Shown piece by piece: positions 1 through 5,343 of a stretch of DNA of 5,343 bases. Where the stretch lies: NCBI GenBank assembly GCA_016866815.1, contig VGKZ01000077.1, positions 1-5,343 of the forward strand. The letters are read 5' to 3'. The DNA is from Candidatus Peregrinibacteria bacterium. Its GTDB lineage: Bacteria > Patescibacteriota > Gracilibacteria > Peribacterales > Peribacteraceae. A program made the position numbers and the translations under genes. Each line of letters opens with the position of its first letter. Positions within the stretch are counted from its first letter, which is position 1. The notes under the pieces are model-generated. The model was given only the letters and a program-made list of their open reading frames with translations, was not told the DNA's origin and did no database searches.

Positions 1-26
1 CGTTTGAGAATCTGCTCCTTCACGTC

Positions 27-31
27 GGGAG
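27..31 (+). promoter_or_regulatory. Shine-Dalgarno-like GGGAG upstream of the ATG at 39
   Basis: GGGAG lies 7 bases before the ATG at 39. It is the main argument for starting the first protein there rather than treating the frame as a fragment of a longer gene. None of the pilus genes in the window has a comparably clear site. Confidence 0.4.
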
Positions 32-38
32 CAATGCG

Positions 39-662
39 ATGTGGTTTGCCCATATCTTTCGGGGGAAGTTGTCTAGAGTGTGTCTAAGATATGGGGTACC
101 TGCCACTCATAAGCTCGGTCTCGAAGGAAAAGGGTACGTCAGCCAGATCTACAGGGAGGCATTTGCGGGCGTCGAAGAAATCGACACGACATTCCAGGAG
201 AGACAGACCGTGGAGTACGCGAATGAGCACGACGGAAGCGAAACGATGATGGCTCCCTCAGCATGGGGCGCACATTCGCCTCTCCTTGCTGCAAGGAAAG
301 GCTTCGTAACGGCTGCCGATGAGGTCGTGACGACGAGCGTCTGGGCAAGATCGTACCGAGTCGACCGTGAACTCGATGACATCCTCACTGTGCTCCGTCA
401 CATCGAACGCGTGTGCATCTCGCCGAACAACGGACGATTCTCGAGAGCTCGAATTTCGGAGCAGCAATTCAATGATCTCTACAGTGGCATCGAGATCAGA
501 GAAGCGCTCTCGTGGGCAGAAGAAGCACTTGGAACCTACCTCCAGAAGAACATGCAATGCCTGAAACCGGAAGTGCAAACATTGATGGACATGCAGACGA
601 AGAGAATCGCAGAACTCTGGGAGGAAATCCCACAGAGCGGAAGTCTGGCAGAGATTGAGTAA
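39..662 (+). CDS. Hypothetical soluble protein, possibly partial at the 5' side
   Basis: A 207-residue protein that I do not recognise. The ATG is preceded by GGGAG at 27-31 with a 7-base gap, a good ribosome binding site, so this start is credible. However, the frame is open without a stop back to the window edge (residues FENLLLHVGSNA precede the Met), so a longer protein is possible. There is no signal peptide or membrane segment. The C-terminal third (from about residue 135) is rich in Glu, Gln, Leu and Ala and looks helical (ISEQQFNDLYSGIEIREAL, then EEALGTYLQKNMQ). It ends in TAA, about 80 bases before the pilC remnant. Arginine codons are unlike the pilus genes: 9 of 16 are AGA/AGG, against 5 of 38 in the large pseudopilin gene by hand count. 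That hints at a different origin or an assembly junction. It is probably a real gene, but its function is unknown. Confidence 0.6.
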   Translation: MWFAHIFRGKLSRVCLRYGVPATHKLGLEGKGYVSQIYREAFAGVEEIDTTFQERQTVEYANEHDGSETMMAPSAWGAHSPLLAARKGFVTAADEVVTTSVWARSYRVDRELDDILTVLRHIERVCISPNNGRFSRARISEQQFNDLYSGIEIREALSWAEEALGTYLQKNMQCLKPEVQTLMDMQTKRIAELWEEIPQSGSLAEIE

Positions 663-741
663 CGAACAATATCTTATGGGATAGCGCGAGGTACGACGAC
701 GCCCTCCTTTACGCTGCATGCATAGAGACACCTGCTCCTAA

Positions 742-915
742 TACCCGACGGTCGTTGCACGAACTCTGTTCCTTTCCTCAGCGGAACTTCCGGTAACGAC
801 ACGCGCTGTCATCTACATTTCCAATGTCTTCAGTAAGCACGGAGCAGTATTCGTTCCGGCCTCACTCGTCGGGTTCATCGTCATCGTTCTGCTGGCAAAG
901 TTTACGCCGTTCCGT
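742..915 (+). pseudogene. pilC: In-frame 5' remnant of pilC without a start codon
   Basis: This segment reads in the same frame as the PilC C-terminal CDS and encodes recognisable PilC sequence. It begins YPTVV, the conserved 'sALiYPxvv' site at the end of the first T2SSF domain. It then jumps to SSAELPVTTRAVI, the usual 'gaeLPxxTr' segment, and continues into a hydrophobic helix at 844-903 (VFVPASLVGFIVIVLLAKF). Roughly two dozen residues of membrane helix expected between YPTVV and the LP motif are missing. The frame is closed upstream by TAA at 739-741 and has no ATG, GTG or TTG before 916. The bases before YPTVV (around 730-745) still resemble a degraded version of the expected Ala-Leu-Ile-Tyr-Pro codons. 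This indicates decay, deletion or local sequence error rather than a functional start. Confidence 0.6.
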
Positions 916-1401
916 GTGGTGTCCCAGTGGTGCATCTTCAGGGTTCCCGGCATTGGAACGCTTGCGAAAGAAGCCACCATCGCTCGTTTCGGTGTAATTC
1001 TCGGCGGTCTTCTCAGGGCAGGTGTTCCGCTTCCGGAAGCACTTTCTTCGCTTGCAGATGTCACGCACATCGTCGCGTACAAGCACCTGTACCAGAACAT
1101 GCTCCAGCACATCACGCAGGGTGACTCCTTCAGCAAATGCTTTGCGGAAATTCGCGGCAGCAAGCATCTGCTTCCGGTATCCGTGCAGCAGCTGGTCATC
1201 ACCGGCGAGAAATCCGGCACACTTTCAGATACCCTTCTGAAGATCGCTTCTATTTATGAAAAAAAAGCGTCGGAAACAGCGGAGCGACTGCCGACCATTC
1301 TGGAGCCGGTGCTCCTGCTCTTCATCGGAGGTCTCGTCGGTACCATCGCTTTCTCCATCATCGTTCCCATTTACAGTGTTGTCGGTAATGTCGGACGATG
1401 A
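916..1401 (+). CDS. pilC: PilC/GspF-family platform protein, C-terminal T2SSF domain only
   Basis: The 161 residues from the first available start (GTG at 916) form the second half of a type IV pilus / type II secretion inner-membrane platform protein. In the family it sits at the base of the assembly machine and couples the cytoplasmic ATPases PilB and PilT to pilin polymerisation. Visible signatures are the soluble four-helix region opening ARFGVILGGLLRAGVPLPEAL, the conserved GEKSGTLSDTLLKIA motif, the LEPVLLLFIGG motif, and the last membrane helix ending in PIYSVVGNVGR, a typical PilC terminus. A full PilC is about 400 residues with two T2SSF repeats. Here, even with the in-frame 742-915 segment, only about 219 residues exist and the first repeat is missing. 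The stop is TGA at 1399, 67 bases before the pseudopilin ATG with no terminator between, so they are probably co-transcribed. Family assignment is secure; whether the fragment is functional is doubtful. Confidence 0.85.
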   Translation: MVSQWCIFRVPGIGTLAKEATIARFGVILGGLLRAGVPLPEALSSLADVTHIVAYKHLYQNMLQHITQGDSFSKCFAEIRGSKHLLPVSVQQLVITGEKSGTLSDTLLKIASIYEKKASETAERLPTILEPVLLLFIGGLVGTIAFSIIVPIYSVVGNVGR

Positions 1402-1468
1402 GCCACGCAATACATTTTCTACCCCTATCATGCTACGATTACCCGTTGAACCCCTTCCCTACTCAGTT

Positions 1469-1564
1469 ATGACACGACGTGCATTCTCCATCATCGAAGT
1501 ACTCATGACCCTCGGTATCATCGCTGTCACGGCGGGGGTATCGGTTCCTATGTACAGGAACTAC
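1469..1564 (+). other. Prepilin leader and N-terminal membrane helix
   Basis: The peptide MTRRA followed by FSIIEV and a run of hydrophobic residues is the prepilin peptidase (PilD) recognition region. Glu at mature position 5 is the residue needed for subunit docking in this family. Position -1 is Ala rather than the usual Gly. This segment fixes the start of the gene at or near 1469. Confidence 0.85.
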
Positions 1565-4363
1565 CAGATCCGTAACGATCTGGACCTTGCTGTTGCGCAG
1601 ACCATGCACGGACTGACGAGAGCCCAGCTGCTCTCCCAGACGGGTCAGCACGACGGCGCGTGGGGTTTCCGGGTTCCGGAGGGTACGGTGTTCCAGGGTG
1701 AGAACTACGCCGCGCGCAATACCTCGTTGGACGAAGTGGTCACGCTGCCACCCGGCATCACAGTGAACGGCGTTCTGGAAGTGGTCTTCGAGCGCGTGAC
1801 GGGAAATCCATCTCCTACCGGAGACATTATTTTTGAGGGACAGAACGGCGAACGCAGGACACTGAGTGTCAGCGATGAAGGCATCCTCATTCCATCGGAA
1901 GTACTGCCGCCGGACGAGGGCGGTCTGGATGGTGAAGACGGAGGGAGCGGCGATCTCTCAGGCGATACGGGAGATACGGGATCGGCAACCAGCGGAGACA
2001 CAGGTTCTTCGACGGGAGGCGATACAGGTGGATCAAGTGGTGGCGATACGGGGGATGAAGACGGAGGCACAGGGTCTACAGATGGTGGCACGACCGGGTC
2101 AGATACCGGTGGCGGGACAGGTGGTGATACGGGCGGAAGTGATGATCAGGAAACGTGTGAGGAGCGGTTCTCCGTTGCGGATGACGGCACCATTGAAACG
2201 ACGGGCAGCGTGAAGGTCACAGCGAAAGTCCTCGGGTCCGCCATTACGTACGGTGCCAACGGTCCCGAAGTTCAGGTAAACGTTTCCGCAAGTACAGACA
2301 ATGGCACCACATGGTCCGATCTCTTCGGAGGGAATGACATCGATGGCAATGAGATCAGCGAACTCGGCAGTCTGACTGCAGGACAGAAGATCGTTCTGAA
2401 GGTGCGCGGGCGCCACGGCTGGCTCTTCGACAAGACGTACAGAAGCAATGATAAGAGTGGTCATATCGAAGTATTGCGCAATGGGGACAGTCCTCCGGCA
2501 TACAAGCCGTTTGGGAACCAACAGAGCCTCGTCGCGTTCCTGAAAGATATCCTCGATACGAACGGCAAAATCAAGATTGGTGCGTATGATGCTGTGTTGC
2601 TTGTTGAGCTTGGTTCGCTCAACAGCAATTCATCCGATTTCCAAGATGCTGTCATCCTGCTCCAATTTGCTCAGGGGACCAGTAGCTGTGCGAGCAGCAC
2701 AGAGCCGCGGTTTAAAATTGCTTTTGAGCGTATCGAAAACAAAATAAAGGGTGATGCGAAAAATGTCACCTACGTCGGTTCAGACGCAGTAGCGTATGCC
2801 GACAGCCAGTGGATCCCGCTGACAACAACGGATGGTTCCATCATCGAAGAAGTTGCTGGCATGGCGGCACAACGCAAGAGCGGATACGTCCGCATACTGT
2901 TGCACGGTTCACATAACGATGGCAGCAAGGAGATTGTGGATGCCCGCGTCACGTTTGACGGTGCGAAGGTTGTTGAAGTGCGCAATGACAATACCGGCAA
3001 CAATGCAACGGAAAGTCCTTTCGATGGCGTCGTGAATGACGGTCCTGGCGGGGACGAGGTTACGGCCGTTGCTGGCAGCACCAGCGTTTTCTACCAGACG
3101 CGCGTGACATCGGCAGATGATGCCATTTTGATTTACTGGCAGGAGGCAGACACATCTTCATCGAGCAGTTCATCGAGCAATTCTTCCGCAACCAGTAGCA
3201 CAAGCACTAGTAGCAGCGCTTCCTCCGATGCCTGCGCTGCGTCTTACACGATGAGTAATGGCACACTCACCCTCAGTGAGAAGGCAGACGTATCCTTCAC
3301 AGTTCTCGGTTCGCATGCGACGTACGATAAAACCGGGTCGAAGATCGATGTCCGCATGCAAGTCAGCGCCGATGGCGGGATCACATGGAAGTCACTCTTT
3401 AACTATGGTTCCATCAAAGGCAATGAGCATGAAACGCTGCGTGATGTTGCTTCCGGCAAGACCATTCTCCTAAAAGTCGAAGGCCGCCGTGGCTGGCTCT
3501 TCAAGCGCGAGACGAAGTCCGGCGATTCCGAGAACCGCGTCCGCCTCCTGAAGAAGGGTGAAGCCCCGCCGAACACCTCTGTATTCAAGAATGCCGACAA
3601 ACTGCAGTCATTCCTAAAAAACAAGCTGTCGCAGGGCAAGGTTGTCGTGGGGCCAAAGGAACTTCTGATGGTCGCGGAGGTTCAGGACCTCGATGATCAT
3701 TCTGATTACCAGGATGCCGTTGTCCTCGTGACGGTTGAGAAACCGTACAGCAGCGGTTCCTGCGGCACACCGCCAAATGTCTCCTCTTCCAGTTCTGCTC
3801 AGCAGACCTCTTCCTCCTCTGCCGCCACATCGAGCACTTCCTCATCATCTTCCGCCGGTTCCACCAGCAGCAGTGAGAGTTCCTCGAGCGCAGGCAAGAT
3901 TACGATTTGTCATTTCCCTCCGGGCAATCCCCGCAATGCGCAAACCATTCAGGTCGGCGCGTCTGCCTGGGCAGCGCACGCGGAGCACGGTGATCGGCAG
4001 GGTGCCTGTGACGGCGATGAAGACGGTGATGGTATCCAGAACTCCAGTGACTTCTGCCCAGGCACGTTCGTTCCTGAAACAGTACCAACTGAAGGATTGC
4101 TCTTCAAACGGTTCGCTCTAACGCATAATGAATTCGGCTTCCGCCAGGGGCCGCAGCGTAAAGTCAGCGAATTCACGCTGAGCGATACCTACGGCTGCAG
4201 CTGTGAACAGCTCATCGATGTTGCAGAGAACGTGAAGGTCTACCGCTTCTCGCAGTTCCCGAATCTCCTGAGGCAGATGCAGAGTCTCTTCCCGTTCTAC
4301 ACAGAAGGTGCCCGCCGCTACGGTTGTGGTAAGTCTGTAATCGAGATGGTAAAGAAGAAATAG
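1469..4363 (+). CDS. Giant multidomain FimT/GspH-like pseudopilin with extracellular appendage
   Basis: A 964-residue minor pilin-like surface protein. The ATG at 1469 gives a short basic leader (MTRRA) before FSIIEVLMTLGIIAV, a class III prepilin signal. Predicted cleavage is A5|F6, with Glu at mature position 5 and a membrane helix to about residue 32. Residues 35-145 look like a GspH/FimT head (AWGFRVPEGTVF, then VVFERVTGNPSPTGDIIF). After it come an Asp-Thr-Gly linker (147-229), Cys-bracketed module 1 (230-407), a unique domain (414-561), a Ser linker (562-588), module 2 (589-765), a poly-Ser linker (772-809), a TICHFPPGNP...HGDRQGAC motif (810-847), a thrombospondin-3-like DGDEDGDG stretch (848-866), and a Cys-containing C-terminus with GCSCEQLI and YGCG. 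It should be held in the membrane or pilus and displayed outside. An in-frame ATG at 1430 would give an 18-residue leader; an open frame back to 1256 lies inside pilC and is not used. It is the second gene of the pilC unit and ends just before a terminator. Binding target unknown. Confidence 0.85.
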   Translation: MTRRAFSIIEVLMTLGIIAVTAGVSVPMYRNYQIRNDLDLAVAQTMHGLTRAQLLSQTGQHDGAWGFRVPEGTVFQGENYAARNTSLDEVVTLPPGITVNGVLEVVFERVTGNPSPTGDIIFEGQNGERRTLSVSDEGILIPSEVLPPDEGGLDGEDGGSGDLSGDTGDTGSATSGDTGSSTGGDTGGSSGGDTGDEDGGTGSTDGGTTGSDTGGGTGGDTGGSDDQETCEERFSVADDGTIETTGSVKVTAKVLGSAITYGANGPEVQVNVSASTDNGTTWSDLFGGNDIDGNEISELGSLTAGQKIVLKVRGRHGWLFDKTYRSNDKSGHIEVLRNGDSPPAYKPFGNQQSLVAFLKDILDTNGKIKIGAYDAVLLVELGSLNSNSSDFQDAVILLQFAQGTSSCASSTEPRFKIAFERIENKIKGDAKNVTYVGSDAVAYADSQWIPLTTTDGSIIEEVAGMAAQRKSGYVRILLHGSHNDGSKEIVDARVTFDGAKVVEVRNDNTGNNATESPFDGVVNDGPGGDEVTAVAGSTSVFYQTRVTSADDAILIYWQEADTSSSSSSSSNSSATSSTSTSSSASSDACAASYTMSNGTLTLSEKADVSFTVLGSHATYDKTGSKIDVRMQVSADGGITWKSLFNYGSIKGNEHETLRDVASGKTILLKVEGRRGWLFKRETKSGDSENRVRLLKKGEAPPNTSVFKNADKLQSFLKNKLSQGKVVVGPKELLMVAEVQDLDDHSDYQDAVVLVTVEKPYSSGSCGTPPNVSSSSSAQQTSSSSAATSSTSSSSSAGSTSSSESSSSAGKITICHFPPGNPRNAQTIQVGASAWAAHAEHGDRQGACDGDEDGDGIQNSSDFCPGTFVPETVPTEGLLFKRFALTHNEFGFRQGPQRKVSEFTLSDTYGCSCEQLIDVAENVKVYRFSQFPNLLRQMQSLFPFYTEGARRYGCGKSVIEMVKKK
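1907..2155 (+). repeat. Degenerate Gly-Asp-Thr-Gly coding repeat (linker 1)
   Basis: About 83 residues made almost only of Gly, Asp, Thr and Ser, with seven DTG triplets (GDTG, SDTG and similar) in irregular spacing. At the DNA level the unit is a variable GGCGATACGGG-like word. It separates the pilin head from the first Cys module and should be flexible, extended and strongly acidic. This type of tract expands and contracts easily by slippage. The opposite strand is open and Pro/Ser-rich only as a consequence of the repeat. Confidence 0.85.
2156..2689 (+). repeat. Cys-bracketed module, copy 1
   Basis: Residues 230-407 of the giant pseudopilin, starting and ending with Cys. It is homologous to copy 2 at 3233-3763. 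Shared elements in order are VLGS..TY, a DNGTTW..LF block, GNE, the strongest match G(Q/K)xIxLKVxGRxGWLF, a PP turn, L..FLK, and SD(F/Y)QDAV.L just before the closing Cys. It looks beta-rich, with alternating hydrophobic residues. The terminal Cys pair could close the fold as a disulfide. I do not recognise the family by name. Confidence 0.75.
2708..3151 (+). other. Unique domain between the two Cys modules
   Basis: Residues 414-561 of the giant pseudopilin, with no counterpart elsewhere in the window and no Cys. It opens RFKIAFERIENKIKG and ends AILIYWQEAD, directly before the Ser linker. Alternating hydrophobic stretches (GYVRILLHGS, DARVTFDGAKVVEV) suggest a beta fold. I cannot assign it to a known family. 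Confidence 0.5.
3152..3232 (+). repeat. Poly-Ser linker 2
   Basis: About 27 residues, nearly all Ser with some Thr, Ala and Asn, joining the unique domain to Cys module 2. Mixed Ser codons (TCA, TCG, AGC, AGT, TCC) show that the tract is kept at the protein level rather than being a fresh codon-slippage product. It is probably an extended spacer, possibly glycosylated. Confidence 0.8.
3233..3763 (+). repeat. Cys-bracketed module, copy 2
   Basis: Residues 589-765, 177 long against 178 for copy 1, again opening and closing with Cys. It aligns with copy 1 almost without gaps: VLGSHATY, ADGGITWKSLF, GNE, GKTILLKVEGRRGWLF, PP, LQSFLK, and SDYQDAVVL. The sequences have diverged enough at the DNA level that this is an old duplication, not a recent tandem copy. 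Function unknown. Confidence 0.75.
3779..3895 (+). repeat. Poly-Ser linker 3
   Basis: About 39 residues dominated by Ser with Ala, Thr and Gln, between Cys module 2 and the C-terminal TICHFPPGNP motif. As in linker 2, several Ser codons are mixed, which argues for selection on the peptide. Confidence 0.8.
3896..4066 (+). other. TICHFPPGNP motif plus thrombospondin-3-like Ca-binding stretch
   Basis: Residues 810-866. KITICHFPPGNP, then SAWAAHAEHGDRQGAC, match a motif I know from the C-termini of bacterial secreted proteins (pattern TICH.PPGN...T I.V...A..AH..HGD..G.C). It holds two Cys and several His. It runs straight into DGDEDGDGIQNSSDFCPGT, an Asp-rich thrombospondin type 3-like repeat expected to bind calcium. 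This supports an extracellular location. Confidence 0.7.
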
Positions 4364-4381
4364 TCAGACAAGAGCATCCAC

Positions 4382-4407
4382 AAGAGGCCGGGAACCCCGG
4401 CCTCTTT
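4382..4407 (+). terminator. Rho-independent terminator after the giant pseudopilin gene
   Basis: A perfect 11-base-pair GC-rich stem (AAGAGGCCGGG paired with CCCGGCCTCTT) with a 3-base AAC loop, followed by a short T-rich stretch. It lies 18 bases after the TAG at 4363. It should end the pilC-pseudopilin transcript. Because the stem carries A runs on the left and T runs on the right, it could also act on the opposite strand, but no gene there needs it. Confidence 0.85.
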
Positions 4408-4412
4408 CGTAT

Positions 4413-4442
4413 TTGGTCATTTCTCGGTCTCACCCTGATACT
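4413..4442 (+). promoter_or_regulatory. Weak sigma70-like promoter candidate for the second prepilin
   Basis: TTGGTC at 4413-4418 and GATACT at 4437-4442 are separated by 18 bases, between the terminator and the prepilin start at 4468. Matches to consensus are only 3 of 6 and 4 of 6. The position is right, since the terminator upstream implies the next gene needs its own promoter, but the sequence support is thin. Confidence 0.2.
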
Positions 4443-4467
4443 GGTACCATGCATACCCGTGATACGC

Positions 4468-4821
4468 ATGCACTCCAGGCCCGCTGCACTTCTCCTCGAT
4501 GTACTCATCGGCGTTGCAGTCTTCGGTTTCGTCGTGACAGGTGTCATTACGGCTATGATTATCAGCCAGCGTGGAATGCTTGCCAGTGGTGATCGAGTAC
4601 GGGGAGTGCTTTTGAATCAGCAGGCGCTTGAAGTGGTCCGCTCCGTGCGCGATGAGAACTTTGCCAATCTTGTTGCAGGGACTTTCGGTTTTCAGGTTGG
4701 TACGGACGGGAAATGGGATCTGAGCGGCACCGGGGTGACGACAGCAGATGGTTTTACAACGTCGCTGACGCTCGAAATCCAGGAGAGCGGAGCCATAGGG
4801 GTCACTGCGACGACGACATAG
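4468..4821 (+). CDS. Prepilin-type minor pilin, interrupted by an in-frame TAG
   Basis: The ATG at 4468 gives MHSRPA then ALLLDVLIGVAVFGFVVTGVI, a class III prepilin leader and membrane helix. Predicted cleavage is A6|A7, putting Asp, not Glu, at mature position 5. A GTG at 4459 is an alternative start with a 9-residue leader. The following helix (LNQQALEVVRSVRDENFANL) and the GTFGFQVGTDGKWDLSG and DGFTTSLTLEI segments fit the minor pilins found beside giant pilus-linked proteins in Patescibacteria. This reading gives 117 residues to the TAG at 4819. That TAG stands where the family normally has Trp in a 'VTVTW' context, and the frame continues after it with TVSIMTELSDWR, a normal pilin continuation. 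The gene is therefore most likely the 5' part of a longer pilin-propeller gene. It lies after a terminator, so is a separate transcription unit. Confidence 0.7.
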   Translation: MHSRPAALLLDVLIGVAVFGFVVTGVITAMIISQRGMLASGDRVRGVLLNQQALEVVRSVRDENFANLVAGTFGFQVGTDGKWDLSGTGVTTADGFTTSLTLEIQESGAIGVTATTT

Positions 4822-5343
4822 GATCTTAGTGAAGACCGCGGAGGTACCGTCTCCATTATGACGGAACTCTCAGATTGGAGGACAGAACGGGAAATTGGTA
4901 ACTGGTTGTATGTGACGGGTTGATCGGTAACACTTTGGGGTGGGCGGAGGCTATCTCGATCGGACGACGGAACACCACTCTTCAATGCAGCCGCGGTTGC
5001 AGGAAACTATGCATTTGTCACCAGCGAAGTGAGTGACGGAGGGCACGGTCTCTATGTGTTTGACATCACGGATCCGCATACTCCGACGTGGGTTGCCACG
5101 GGGTTCGATCTTGGATATGCCGGGTACGGTGTTGCCGCAGCCGGTGGGTATCTGTACGTGGTTACCGGTAACGGAGGCGCGGAAATACATGTCTATGACA
5201 TTGTCGATCCTGCTTCATTGAATGTGGATGACCGCGTTAGTACGATCAACGTGCCCGCTTCGGCAAAAGCCCGGTCTTTGGTGGTATTTGGAGACACGCT
5301 GTTTGTAGCATCTCTGGAAGACGCAACGGAAAAGGAGCTCTTT
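4822..5343 (+). pseudogene. In-frame continuation: pilin C-terminal part and LVIVD-type beta-propeller, cut by TGA and the window edge
   Basis: Same frame as the upstream prepilin. 4822-4920 encodes DLSEDRGGTVSIMTELSDWR and a short tail, the usual end of the pilin head. TGA at 4921-4923 interrupts it. 4924-4980 is poorly conserved. From 4984 the frame is clearly a beta-propeller: blade 1 (NAAAVAGNYAFVTSE, then GLYVFDITDPHTP), blade 2 (GVAAAGGYLYVVTG, then IHVYDIVDPASL) and the start of blade 3 (SLVVFGDTLFVAS), open to the last base. Each blade shows the LVIVD pattern of a hydrophobic YAYV-like strand followed by an L-x-V-x-D-I-x-D-P strand. In the intact gene this propeller would be displayed on the pilus as an adhesion or binding domain. 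The two stops could be true mutations or sequence errors. Confidence 0.65.

Noticed and set aside
258..731. Minus-strand open frame of 157 residues across the first gene and the junction
   Set aside because: No recognisable domain, and it opposes a plus-strand frame with a ribosome binding site. Kept only as a remote alternative, since the first gene is itself unrecognised.
1256..1468. Upstream extension of the giant pseudopilin frame to an ATG at 1256
   Set aside because: It overlaps the conserved end of pilC in another frame, and would put a long Arg/Ser-rich stretch before a clear prepilin leader at 1469.
1705..2091. Minus-strand open frame rich in Pro, Ser and Val
   Set aside because: It is the antisense of the Asp-Thr-Gly linker repeat; its composition follows from the repeat and it lies inside a well-supported gene.
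1949..2150. Possible CRISPR or tandem-repeat array
   Set aside because: The repeated words are short, irregular, in coding phase, and have no spacers of constant length; it is a low-complexity protein linker.
4449..4468. ATG at 4449 as start of the second prepilin
   Set aside because: It is in another frame that yields an Arg/Cys-rich peptide; the frame with the prepilin leader and membrane helix starts at 4459 or 4468.
4819..4923. Stop codon reassignment (TAG or TGA read as an amino acid)
   Set aside because: TGA ends pilC at a typical family terminus, and TAG ends the giant pseudopilin just before a strong terminator, so both act as true stops here.

Overview
The window carries part of a type IV pilus (T4P) / type II secretion-like locus, entirely on the + strand. 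The combination of a PilC-type platform protein, prepilins carrying very large extracellular domains joined by Ser- and Gly/Thr-rich linkers, a 'TICHFPPGNP' plus thrombospondin-3-like C-terminus, and a minor pilin followed in frame by LVIVD-type beta-propeller blades resembles what is known from Patescibacteria (CPR), especially Peribacteria/Peregrinibacteria. That placement is inference from architecture and moderately high GC; no rRNA or other marker gene is present. TAA, TGA and TAG each end an apparently complete or family-consistent reading frame here (662, 1401, 4363), so the standard bacterial code is the sensible reading.

Layout: (1) 39-662, an unrecognised soluble protein whose frame is open back to the window edge and whose arginine codons differ from the pilus genes. 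(2) 663-741, a short non-coding junction. (3) 742-1401, the C-terminal half of a PilC/GspF platform protein. The N-terminal half is absent, and the frame starts right after a stop codon at a degraded 'YPTVV' motif. (4) 1469-4363, a 964-residue FimT/GspH-like pseudopilin with a low-complexity Asp-Thr-Gly linker, two homologous ~178-residue modules each bracketed by cysteines, a unique domain between them, two poly-Ser linkers, and a Cys-rich, probably Ca-binding C-terminus. (5) A strong intrinsic terminator at 4382-4407. (6) 4468-4821, a second prepilin. Its frame continues, after an in-frame TAG and then a TGA, into a beta-propeller that runs off the window at 5343.

Working together: PilC would be the inner-membrane platform for pilus assembly, and the two prepilins would be minor pilins displaying adhesion or binding domains outside the cell. 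The giant pseudopilin is the most striking element. The damaged pilC 5' end and the doubly interrupted pilin-propeller gene suggest either that the locus is decaying or that the assembly has local errors at about 663-790 and 4819-4980.
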